Shown here: positions 42,911-50,282 of the stretch, one piece after another
Layout of the letters: each line of letters begins with the position of its first letter
Numbering within the stretch: the first letter of the stretch is position 1
Translations under genes and position numbers: made by a program
Origin: RGIG3009 sp045595445
GTDB taxonomy: Bacteria > Bacillota > Clostridia > Oscillospirales > Acutalibacteraceae
Assembly (NCBI GenBank): GCA_045595445.1
Contig: JAZOAK010000069.1
Location: 1-64,000, forward strand
Length of the DNA: 64,000 nt
Reading direction: 5' to 3'
The notes under the pieces: model-generated
Told to the model about the DNA's origin: nothing
The model's input: the letters and a program-made list of their open reading frames with translations, nothing else
Database searches by the model: none

Positions 42911-43627
42911 ATGAGCAAAATTACCGAAGCGTTAAAAGAAAAGTTCGCTGAATACCAGATACCTGTAGATATTGCAAATTCTTTTTTAGCTAAATATCAT
43001 ATGTTTGAACGTGGCTTATTGCCTGAATTCGAATTGTGTGATATCCCAACAGATGATTGCTTTAAAACGCTACAAACATATTGTAGCTGTGTAAAAGATG
43101 AAACTCCAGACGATTTGATAGTACATAAATTACTACAAATTGCATTTTCGCAAATTCAAGCAACGAAAGACAAGTTAATTGAATTTGTTGATGCTTCTGT
43201 TATAGAGGAAGGTTATTTAAAAACAGAAATGTATTTTGTGGAACCTGAATTTATTGACCAACTAAAGGCCTTTTTAGAGAGCAAAAATCTCCAACAAATC
43301 GATTATTCAAATTGGTTTGTAGAAGCCCTTCTTTTAGGAAAATATGCTATTGATTTAGTTAATGGAGTATTTAAACTTTTGGATGATAAATGCGCCGCAA
43401 AAACTATAGTTTCTAAAGCCACCATTTGGTATCCTTATTCTGATGTGATAGGTTTAATACGGTATTTATTAGAGCAAGGTCTAACAAATACTCAAATTTG
43501 TAAACTGTTACTCGAAGACCCAATATTGATACTGAATTACCGCGAAGAAGGTTGCCGCACTATTAGATATGGTCACGATCAAGAATATGTGGATTATGCT
43601 ATTTCAAGGATTAAAAGTGGCGAATAA
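42911..43627 (+). CDS. Unknown helical protein
   Basis: 238 residues from ATG at 42911, with AAAGAGGTG upstream. The sequence is helical with a repeated feel of Asp and Leu residues (ITEALKEKFAEYQIPVDIANSFLAKYHMF, ending YDQEYVDYAISRIKSGE). No motif recognised. It lies in the run of small cargo genes transcribed rightwards. Confidence 0.58.
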   Translation: MSKITEALKEKFAEYQIPVDIANSFLAKYHMFERGLLPEFELCDIPTDDCFKTLQTYCSCVKDETPDDLIVHKLLQIAFSQIQATKDKLIEFVDASVIEEGYLKTEMYFVEPEFIDQLKAFLESKNLQQIDYSNWFVEALLLGKYAIDLVNGVFKLLDDKCAAKTIVSKATIWYPYSDVIGLIRYLLEQGLTNTQICKLLLEDPILILNYREEGCRTIRYGHDQEYVDYAISRIKSGE

Positions 43628-43644
43628 TTTAAAAGGAGACTTCG

Positions 43645-44070
43645 ATGGCAACATATGTAATGTCTGATATACACGGCGAGTATGATAAATACATAGCTAT
43701 GCTTGAACTAATTAACTTTGACAACGAGAAGGACACTCTGCACATACTCGGTGATTCTTTGGATAGAGGTCCTGAACCTATTAAACTTTTATTGGATATG
43801 AGTATGAGGGCCAATGTTTTCCCACTTTTGGGTAATCATGAATTAATGGCAATTGATGTGTTAGAGGATTTATTGGTCGAAATAAAAGAAGAGAATTGTG
43901 AGACTCATATTGACACTGCAATTATCAACAAACTTATCGAATACCAAAGCAATGGCGGTGATATTACCTTAAGGCAGTTTAAGGAGTTGCCGTATGAAGA
44001 ACGATTCGATTTATTAGATTATTTAAAGGAATTTGAATTATATGATGTCGTTAAAGAATTTTATATTTAA
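43645..44070 (+). pseudogene. PP2A-like Ser/Thr phosphatase, N-terminal half only
   Basis: 141 residues. The N-terminal metal-site motifs are intact: MSDIHGEYDKY (D8, H10), GDSLDRGPEPIKLL, and GNHELMAID. The family normally runs to about 230 residues, with further metal-binding histidines in the second half; these are absent because the frame stops after FELYDVVKEFYI. No continuing frame follows, so this seems to be a deletion remnant, or an unusual short form. It lies in the same element as an active kinase. Confidence 0.72.
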
Positions 44071-44098
44071 ATATCGCATATTAAAGGAGGGAAAATAA

Positions 44099-44251
44099 AT
44101 GGTTGAGTGCAAAGATTGTAAATATTGTACAACAGATGACATTTCGTCTACTCGTTCCGAGTTCCGTAAAGGCGATGATAATCGTTACTGGTGCAATTAC
44201 TACAATAAAATGGTTTATGAAGATGACACATGCAGAAATGGCGAAGAATAA
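44099..44251 (+). CDS. 50-residue Cys-rich protein
   Basis: A gene too short for common cut-offs. ATG at 44099 is preceded by AAAGGAGGG. The protein begins MVECKDCKYCTTDD, with C4, C7 and C10, then C32 and C45, spacing that suits a small zinc or iron knuckle. Acidic and aromatic residues dominate the rest. It is followed by a terminator hairpin. Function unknown; similar small Cys-rich proteins are common in mobile elements of Firmicutes. Confidence 0.62.
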   Translation: MVECKDCKYCTTDDISSTRSEFRKGDDNRYWCNYYNKMVYEDDTCRNGEE

Positions 44252-44254
44252 TTG

Positions 44255-44301
44255 AAGACAAAATGCTAACCATCGTTTGATGGCGGCATTTTGTCTTTTT
44301 T
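44255..44301 (+). terminator. Terminator closing the run of cargo genes
   Basis: AAGACAAAATGC pairs with GCATTTTGTCTT; an inner CCATC/GATGG stem caps it; TTTTTT follows. It marks the end of the unit that may start at the lectin gene. Confidence 0.9.
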
Positions 44302-44363
44302 ACTATGCATATATTGAATTTTGAAGATATGATAGTCTATAATCCTGTTATATTATATTAAAG

Positions 44364-44392
44364 TTGACAAATAAAATCAGTTGTAGTATAAT
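44364..44392 (+). promoter_or_regulatory. Consensus sigma-A promoter of the AbiE-like pair
   Basis: Perfect boxes TTGACA (44364-44369) and TATAAT (44387-44392) with a 17-bp spacer, 48 bases before the antitoxin start. A strong vegetative promoter fits a toxin-antitoxin operon. Confidence 0.85.
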
Positions 44393-44439
44393 AACCCTGC
44401 AAATGAGCATAATATATACAGAAAGGGAGGTGCAACTTT

Positions 44440-45060
44440 ATGAATTTATACGAGTATCTTTTGAGTACATTCGGCGTAGATGAGCCGTTTTATACTACTG
44501 AAATCAGTTTTGGAGATTACTCAAAGCCTTGGCTTTATAAAGAACTAAACAAGCTTTGCGAGGAAGGAAAGATTATTCGTTACGAGCGTGGTTTATATTA
44601 TATTCCTACTAAAACAATTTTCGGCCCCAGCATTCTCGATCCCAACAAGGTTATTACAAAAAAGTATATAAATGACGGAAAAGATACCGTTGGCTTTTAT
44701 TCGGGTGTTACGTTCTTAAACCAGCTGCGCCTGACTACACAATGCCCTAATGTTATTGAGATTTATACTAATAATGAGCCCTCCAACGTCCGTGACGCAA
44801 CGGTAGGAAAACAAAGGGTGCTTTTGCGCAGGGCAAGAACTACCGTAAATGCTCGTAACGCCGCTGTGCTCAGCTTCCTTGAAATGATGAACACCATCCC
44901 ATCTAAATTTGTGGATGAGGATAAAAAGCCTCTTATTGAGAAATATATTTCCGATAACCGCATTACAAGAAAAGATATTTTACAGTATGCACCCTTATTT
45001 CCGGACAAAGCAATTCGAACCTTAGTTGAAAGTGAGTTGATTTACAGTGTTGCACAATAA
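44440..45060 (+). CDS. AbiEi-family antitoxin-like regulator
   Basis: 206 residues. The N-terminal winged helix (PFYTTEISFGDYSKPWLYKELNKLCEEGKIIRYERGLYYIPT) is characteristic of type IV AbiEi antitoxins, which bind promoter repeats and repress the operon; the C-terminal half neutralises the toxin. AAAGGGAGG precedes the ATG. The toxin-like gene overlaps its end by 14 bases, which couples their translation. Confidence 0.82.
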   Translation: MNLYEYLLSTFGVDEPFYTTEISFGDYSKPWLYKELNKLCEEGKIIRYERGLYYIPTKTIFGPSILDPNKVITKKYINDGKDTVGFYSGVTFLNQLRLTTQCPNVIEIYTNNEPSNVRDATVGKQRVLLRRARTTVNARNAAVLSFLEMMNTIPSKFVDEDKKPLIEKYISDNRITRKDILQYAPLFPDKAIRTLVESELIYSVAQ

Positions 45061-45952
45061 TAACGAATTATTTAAGCAGATTATACTTAGAACCTCTGAG
45101 GATACAGGCATTAAAGCCGCTATCATTGAAAAGGACTATTATGTAACCCTTTTCTTAAAATCTATAGTTAAAGAACTGCCCGATATTATATTTAAGGGTG
45201 GCACTTCGCTATCCAAGTGCTACAAGCTGATTGATCGCTTTTCTGAGGATATCGACCTTAATATTGATACCGAGAGCAATCCAACCGAAGGTCAACGCAG
45301 GAATTTAAAGAGAAGCATTGTTTCGGTTATTGATTCCTTTGGTTTTGCTTTGACTAACGCTGATAATATCCGTAGCCGCAGATCCTATAACAAATATATA
45401 GTAGATTACTCCTCAGTTTTCGGTACGGAGTATTTAAAAGAAAATTTGATTATTGAGACTTCCGTATATCTTCGAGCCTACCCGTCTAATAAAATGACAG
45501 CATCCAGTCTTATTTATGATTATCTTCACAATAACGGCTATGATGAGCTTATAACTGAGCATGGACTTGAGCCGTTTGAACTTAATGTGCAGACAGCAGA
45601 ACGCACCTTAATTGACAAGTTGTTTGCTTTGGGTGATTATTATTTAGCTGATAAGGTTACCGAGCATTCAAGGCATATATATGACATATACAAGCTTCTT
45701 GACGTGGTTGCTTTAAACGATGATTTAAAAGCATTGGCAGTTGAGGTAGCCGCCGAGCGTAAAACTCATCCTGCATGTCTTTCGGCACAAGATGGTGTGG
45801 ATATTGCAAAGTTGCTACGGGAGGTAATTGATAAAAAGGTTTATAAAGAAGATTATGATAGCATAACCTCTGCCTTGCTTTTTGAACCTGTAGAATATGA
45901 TACCGCAATTAAAGCTTTGGAAACTGTTTTGGCAAGTGGAATATTTGGATGA
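45047..45952 (+). CDS. AbiEii-family nucleotidyltransferase toxin
   Basis: 301 residues from GTG at 45047. The nucleotidyltransferase motif is clear: IFKGGTSLSKCYKLIDRFSEDIDLNID (GGTSLSK near residue 51 and the D-x-D pair), followed by the AbiEii motifs ERTLIDKLFALGDYYL and HIYDIYKLL. Such toxins add nucleotides to tRNA or other RNA and stop growth, acting in abortive infection and plasmid or element maintenance. It is the last coding sequence before a 2.2-kb non-coding region. Confidence 0.85.
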   Translation: MLHNNNELFKQIILRTSEDTGIKAAIIEKDYYVTLFLKSIVKELPDIIFKGGTSLSKCYKLIDRFSEDIDLNIDTESNPTEGQRRNLKRSIVSVIDSFGFALTNADNIRSRRSYNKYIVDYSSVFGTEYLKENLIIETSVYLRAYPSNKMTASSLIYDYLHNNGYDELITEHGLEPFELNVQTAERTLIDKLFALGDYYLADKVTEHSRHIYDIYKLLDVVALNDDLKALAVEVAAERKTHPACLSAQDGVDIAKLLREVIDKKVYKEDYDSITSALLFEPVEYDTAIKALETVLASGIFG

Positions 45953-45960
45953 AAATTTTT

Positions 45961-46019
45961 AAAAAGACGAAAAATGGTATCAAAATGTATATAAAAAGAC
46001 CAAAACTGATATTAAAACG
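45961..46019. repeat. Two degenerate 27-bp direct repeats, 32-bp period
   Basis: AAAAAGACGAAAAATGGTAT and its continuation at 45961-45987 recur in similar form at 45993-46019 (AAAAAGACCAAAACTGATAT). They lie just after the AbiEii stop and before a promoter, as would operator repeats. Confidence 0.5.
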
Positions 46020-46035
46020 ACCACTTTTCCGCTTG

Positions 46036-46062
46036 TAATCGCTTCTAATCGCGTGTAATCGC
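46036..46062. promoter_or_regulatory. Three TAATCGC iterons at 10-bp spacing
   Basis: TAATCGC at 46036, 46046 and 46056, one helical turn apart, 22 bases upstream of a consensus -35 box. This looks like an activator or repressor binding site, or a replication iteron. Confidence 0.5.
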
Positions 46063-46084
46063 AAATAAGAGGCCATTAAGCAAT

Positions 46085-46113
46085 TTGACAAAGTAAATTC
46101 TATACTGTATAAT
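46085..46113 (+). promoter_or_regulatory. Consensus sigma-A promoter with no ORF downstream
   Basis: Perfect TTGACA (46085-46090) and TATAAT (46108-46113), 17-bp spacer. No protein-coding gene follows for 2 kb, so the transcript starting near 46120 should be non-coding. Confidence 0.8.
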
Positions 46114-46119
46114 ATACAT

Positions 46120-46257
46120 GAGCTTTAAAATAATGAAGGAGACATTCAAATAATACATTAAACCTAGAAGGTTAAGTGTATTGGTGTGCTCTTTCGTAAA
46201 GCTTACGATAAAGCAAACAAAGACACTTATCTTTCGTGATAGGTGTCTTTCTTTGTT
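46120..46257 (+). ncRNA. Predicted small RNA of about 137 nt
   Basis: The product of the consensus promoter. Three consecutive hairpins can be drawn: AATACA...TGTATT with AACC/GGTT (46152-46182), TCGTAA/TTACGA (46194-46208), and AAAGACACTTATC with GATAGGTGTCTTT (46219-46250), the last followed by CTTTGTTTT as in a terminator. No open frame of useful length. If termination is partial it is the 5' part of the large RNA that follows. Confidence 0.5.
46219..46257 (+). terminator. Terminator-like hairpin of the small RNA
   Basis: 13-bp stem with one G-T pair and a six-base loop, then a T-rich stretch. Confidence 0.65.
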
Positions 46258-46329
46258 TTATGGTGTTTTGTTTCCTCTAAACGAGGTTCAAATATATCCC
46301 ACTGATGTGCTCTAATTTGGCATGTGGTG

Positions 46330-47150
46330 GAGTTAAGAAGGAGTTTTTTTAAATTTTGTTGTGTGACATGGGAAGTTAGTTGCGCCAAAGGTTTGGTGCC
46401 GAGTGCTACAGTCTGAGTTCTGCGGCAGACTACGAATCACCAGCAGAGAACCCTTTGAAGTTGGGTTAAACTTCATCAGTCGATGCTCTAAGGCCGATTA
46501 TCCGTAGGACCGAAGAAGTGGAAATATGGAATTAAAGAGCTATCACGGTTACGGCAACGGACAGGGTGATATATGACAGATAGGATTGCAAGGTGCAACC
46601 TATTACGTTGCTCGGTTTTATGATTTCCGTAAAAAATTAGAACCCACGTTCACACAGTGGTCCGAAGGATGATAGTAGGAAGAGCCGTGATATACAAAGC
46701 CTTTCACAAAGGCAATGTGAATTTATGAGTGCGGATAGCAGAGCCGTTACGAAACAAGGATTGTTCGACTGCGAAACTGTTTTCACTTATACCAGTGTCT
46801 GTGAACGAAAACAAGTGCGTAACGGTGGCTTGGATTCAGCCATAAGTTATTGACGAAAATTCAGGAATCCACGACGTTTGAGAGTTTCGTCGTAAAATAA
46901 AACTGCTCAAGCGGTGGTGCTACCGTCCATTAAGGGAAATCTCCGGCCCTTACGGGAATTGCATACGAAGTTTCCGGGATTTAATCGGTAATGAAAATCC
47001 CCGCCGAACGAGCCTTTAGTCTCGGCGGGCTGAAATGCCTTGCACTCGGCGTAGCGTCAGTAGACAATACAAGGTTGTTTACACTCTTGAACTACAAGAG
47101 AACACGCACGGAAAATCTATTAATCTTGCAAAAAGTTTAATAGATTAATC
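46330..47150 (+). ncRNA. Candidate large structured RNA, family not assigned
   Basis: About 820 bases with no credible ORF but many local stems, in order: AGTCTG/CAGACT near 46410, TGAAGTT/AACTTCA near 46460, AGGATTGCA/TGCAACCT near 46590, GCCTTT/AAAGGC near 46700, TGTTTTC/GAAAACA near 46780-46812, ACGACG/CGTCGT near 46872-46893, AAGGG/CCCTT inside CCGT/ACGG near 46928-46961, CCCGCCGA/TCGGCGGG (47000-47029) and TCTATTAATCTT/AAGTTTAATAGA (47116-47144). Base composition is more balanced than the AT-rich cargo genes. Known giant phage- and element-borne RNAs (GOLLD, ROOL) have such size and setting, but I cannot match a consensus. Strand is inferred from the upstream promoter. Confidence 0.45.
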
Positions 47151-47204
47151 CACCTACTAACCTTATTTTACAGCAGAATACCAGAACAGAACTTTCGCTT
47201 CGGG

Positions 47205-47980
47205 ATGATTTATGACTGTCTCTTCGAGAGTGTATGATTCACTTTTCGAGAGCAAGTTGCACCTGCGCTTAATCAAAACTTGGACAAAATTAAAGCATTT
47301 CGGCTCTCTGCAAGTTGTCATTCGCGTGAGTGTTTGACAAGCTGCAGGAAGCCGAAGAAAGTAACGAAGAACTTCAAGAAGCAGGTGCTATGACTATCAT
47401 TTCTATGATGATAGATGATTGTCCTTTAGAAATGATTTATGACTCTCTTTTTGGGAGCCGAGCCGTTTCTATCTGACTAAAGTCCAATAGAAACGGCTCG
47501 GAGACGCAGTCGGAGAGCCGAGATTAGCAGGGTATAATACCCCGCGTCAAAGAAGAATCAGTAAGAAATGGAAGTTTGTACAGACCTTTGACAGTGGGTG
47601 TATTATGCCCTGCGGAACTTTCCTTTTAAGAGCTATATAGGTTAATGATAGATTTATTATAGATAACATTAAATGATGATAATTTGTATTTATGATGTTA
47701 CTGAATATGGCTCTTGTATGATTGATGATTTGCTTTTCGATATGCTCTATGACAATAGTTTTGAAATGATATTTTGAAATTACTATCATCCCCTAAAAAA
47801 GGATTGTGCTGACCGTCTTTTCGAGATTATTTACATTTCGATATCAGGTCAGCACAATCTCTGAAAGCAATTTATATGCCCCTCATTTTGAAATGATATA
47901 TGACTTTCATTTCGAAATGAGCAAAGCGCTTATGTTTACATTTTGAAATGCTTTATGACTGTCATTTTGAAATGAGGGGG
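47205..47980. repeat. Array of five long hairpins with a degenerate repeated motif
   Basis: Stems: GCACCTGC/GCAGGTGC (47259-47388) enclosing TTCGGCT..CTGCA../..TGCAG..AGCCGAA (47299-47356); CCGAGCCGTTTCTAT with its exact complement (47458-47501); a 26-base imperfect inverted repeat (47527-47613); GATTGTGCTGACC with exact complement (47802-47859); CCCCTCATTT/AAATGAGGGG (47879-47979). Recurring around or inside them is a unit like TTYGAAATGATTTATGACT, at about 47205, 47435, 47745, 47885 and 47945. In one frame each unit reads roughly Phe-Glu-Met-Ile-Tyr-Asp. No continuous frame joins them. The stretch 47614-47801 shows nothing else clear. Confidence 0.6.
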
Positions 47981-48143
47981 AGAAAATTTCGTACACAAAA
48001 TTATTTTCGTCAGAAGATGATAAGACATTTTATTGACGAAAATACATCTATTATTACTATTCTCGTACACAGTTTTTCACGCAGTGTTCATGTCCCTACG
48101 CTTGCGTTGAAATAAAATTTTTGGAGAAAGGAGACGGTTTGCT

Positions 48144-49094
48144 ATGTCAGATTCTAATGATATTACAGTGTTAAACCCGGGGCTGTATAAAAACCTGCTT
48201 GCTCAAATTGAAGCTATCTATAAGCACAGTAACGAGCTTAGCTTTAAAACACGAGCACGATACTTTGAAGCAACAAAAAGGTTCTGTAAGTTTTTAGCTG
48301 ATAATTTTCGTCTGCAAAACTTTAAGAATGTGGAAGATCGGCATTTTAAAGACTATGTGGAACACCTGAAAGAAAACAACTCTGCCGCGACTATACAATC
48401 CGATCTGTCGGGCATACGGTATTTCCATAGAAAATCCGGTAGTAGGAACAGGCTATCCCCTAATAGCAAGTTAAATCTGCCTAAACGTGCAACAGGCGTT
48501 AAAGACCACTCGTGGCTGAAAACCGAGATTGATAATATGCGACAGTTGGCTATCGAGCAAGGTCTACAGGACGTGGTGATTGCCATAGACTTTGCCCATG
48601 AGTTTGGTTTACGGCTTGAAGAGATTTGCACCCTTAGAGTTGAATATCCTATGTCTGCCTTAAAGACCGGTCAACTTGTTATAAAGGGCAAAGGCGGTCA
48701 GACAAGAGCTATTGATTTAAGTGCAAAGCAACGCAGTATTATTACTAAATATTTGGATTATGCACGATGCTCGGGCCGATACCCGAGGGATTATTTAATC
48801 TCCGCAAGCGAAAAAGACGGAGTCAAGCGTGAAAAGCGTTCTTTGCAGAACTGGATGAGTTATAACCGAAAAAGCTTCATAGTAGAAAACCGTGAAGATT
48901 TATACGAAGACGGTAAAAAGAAAAGAACTGAGACAATCTCATGGCACGGACTCAGACACACCTACGCACAAAGAACCTATGCCGAAGCGTTGGAAGAGAG
49001 ACCAAATAAAGCACGAAAGATTGTAAGCGAAAATTTAGGTCACCACAGAACCGAAGTAACAAGAATTTACTTGGCTGATAAGCCGAAGAAGTAA
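48144..49094 (+). CDS. Tyrosine recombinase/integrase
   Basis: 316 residues. An N-terminal SAM-like DNA-binding domain (YFEATKRFCKFLADNFRLQNFKNVEDRHFKDYVEHL) is followed by the catalytic domain with R157 (GLRLEEICTLR), the Lys in VIKGKGGQTR, H268-x-x-R271 (WHGLRHTYAQ), H300 (GHHRTEV) and the nucleophile Y309 (RIYLAD). All catalytic residues are present. AAAGGAGACGG precedes the ATG. Being inside a serine-recombinase element, it may belong to an older nested insertion or act on the hairpin array directly upstream. Its codon use is less AT-rich than that of the cargo genes. Confidence 0.9.
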   Translation: MSDSNDITVLNPGLYKNLLAQIEAIYKHSNELSFKTRARYFEATKRFCKFLADNFRLQNFKNVEDRHFKDYVEHLKENNSAATIQSDLSGIRYFHRKSGSRNRLSPNSKLNLPKRATGVKDHSWLKTEIDNMRQLAIEQGLQDVVIAIDFAHEFGLRLEEICTLRVEYPMSALKTGQLVIKGKGGQTRAIDLSAKQRSIITKYLDYARCSGRYPRDYLISASEKDGVKREKRSLQNWMSYNRKSFIVENREDLYEDGKKKRTETISWHGLRHTYAQRTYAEALEERPNKARKIVSENLGHHRTEVTRIYLADKPKK

Positions 49095-49329
49095 CTATTA
49101 ATTAAAATGATGAAGGAATTTTTTAAATTGACTACAATATCCTGCTGACGAAATCCGTAGGATTGATATATAGGGACAAAAAATAGGAAGTAACGGAAAA
49201 GCAAATTTAACAGAGTTCAGACTTGCAGGTTGCCCATCTGCAAGCATACATATCTTACATACCTTGCAAAACTCAAAGGCAAGGACAAGAAGGAGAAGTT
49301 TTAATTGAGATATGTAGAAAGGAAATCTT

Positions 49330-49443
49330 ATGATGTATTTTTATATGCATCATCTGATTTGGGCAACTTTCGTAAATACACATAGGAATAGCGGACAACA
49401 CCTCGCGCATATAGTTTATGCACACAGGAGGTACTCGGTATGA
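49330..49443 (+). CDS. 37-residue small ORF coupled to the next gene
   Basis: From ATG at 49330, preceded by AGAAAGGAAATCTT, the frame encodes 37 residues rich in His and aromatic residues (MMYFYMHHLIWATFVNTH at the start) and ends in TGA overlapping the ATG of the next gene as ATGA. The ribosome site of the next gene lies inside it, so it could be a leader peptide. Without homologues this stays tentative. The preceding 49095-49329 holds only a small hairpin (CTTGCAG/CTGCAAG near 49229-49247). Confidence 0.4.
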   Translation: MMYFYMHHLIWATFVNTHRNSGQHLAHIVYAHRRYSV

Positions 49444-49652
49444 AGACGTTTGCACCGATTAATGTTATTGTCCACTATCCTACAACAGAAGAAGGATGGC
49501 GAGAACTAAGACGGCGTGTAGCCGGTGTTCACGCTGATGGAGTACTTAATAGCATTTCTAAGTTAGATTGCCCAATCAGAGAAAAGGAAAGGCTGCTTAA
49601 TGCGATTATAAAAGATACAAAAGAACAGATTAAAGCCGAACTGAAAAAGTAG
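49440..49652 (+). CDS. 70-residue protein of mobile-element type, unknown
   Basis: 70 residues (MKTFAPINVIVHYPTTEEGW, then a basic helix ELRRRVAGVHADGVLNSI, and a Lys-rich tail). ATG has CAGGAGGT upstream. Proteins of this type occur next to integrases in Firmicutes elements. Small, basic and adjacent to a recombinase, it is a candidate helper such as a directionality factor, but nothing in the sequence proves this. Confidence 0.6.
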   Translation: MKTFAPINVIVHYPTTEEGWRELRRRVAGVHADGVLNSISKLDCPIREKERLLNAIIKDTKEQIKAELKK

Positions 49653-49697
49653 ACTGAAAAAAGTGACCGCCTCACATTTTTGTGAGGCGGTCGTCCA

Positions 49698-50222
49698 TTA
49701 AAGAGTGATACGATCCTTGAAATATTTCTCCCAAGATTTAAGACTAATTTGTTTTCGTTCACTTTCCCAAAGTCTAATCATATTAGCATCCACACCAACA
49801 AGCCTTGCAAACGGTCTTTTGCCAAGATTAAGACTTTCTCGGTGCTCTCGTATTAGTTTGCCCTGTCCGTATGCTATAAAGCGATTGTAATCGTCAAGAA
49901 GGTCATATACAGGGATATTATAGAGTTTGGAAAGCTTGTCCGCTGTCGTTTTATCAAAGCCGTTATGGTTGCCTGTTTCAAGATTTACGTATGTGCTGCG
50001 AGCAATGCCAACAATCTGTGCCACTTCTTTTTGCATAAGACCGAGCTTGTGTCGGCAAAAGCGTAAGCGGTCGGGGATGTTATCAATATCCTCGTAAGAA
50101 TGATATTGCTTGTTAAATAACTGTGCTTCGAGAAGTTTTCTCGGTGCCATCAATCTAAAACTGAGAACAAATAATGGCGAATGTTTCGTCTCGCCGTTTT
50201 CGGTGTGCGACATTATATACAT
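49698..50222 (-). CDS. XRE-type regulator with two helix-turn-helix segments
   Basis: 174 residues from ATG at 50222; the open frame continues upstream through the attachment core to 50312, and no start has a good ribosome site, so the true N-terminus is unclear. First helix-turn-helix: IPDRLRFCRHKLGLMQKEVAQIVGIARSTYVNLETG; second: GKLIREHRESLNLGKRPFARLVGVDANMIRLWESERK. It points the same way as sigK and lies directly downstream of its 5' half, so in the integrated state it can be transcribed from the sigK promoter, and in the excised circle from the recombinase promoter. Probable regulator of element functions. Confidence 0.78.
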   Translation of the reverse strand: MYIMSHTENGETKHSPLFVLSFRLMAPRKLLEAQLFNKQYHSYEDIDNIPDRLRFCRHKLGLMQKEVAQIVGIARSTYVNLETGNHNGFDKTTADKLSKLYNIPVYDLLDDYNRFIAYGQGKLIREHRESLNLGKRPFARLVGVDANMIRLWESERKQISLKSWEKYFKDRITL

Positions 50223-50282
50223 ATTTTCTGCAGTCTGTTCGGTAATTTTCCAATGTGGAGTTCTTTTCGTAACCAAAAACTC

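Noticed and set aside
46330..47150. Group II intron
   Set aside because: No domain V-like hairpin or 5' GUGYG boundary could be fixed and no reverse transcriptase ORF is present. Kept as an unassigned RNA.
47547..47789. 80-codon open frame on the minus strand in the hairpin region
   Set aside because: Runs through inverted repeats, low-complexity composition, no ribosome site.
47205..47980. CRISPR array
   Set aside because: Units are degenerate, irregularly spaced and palindromic; no constant repeat length or cas genes.
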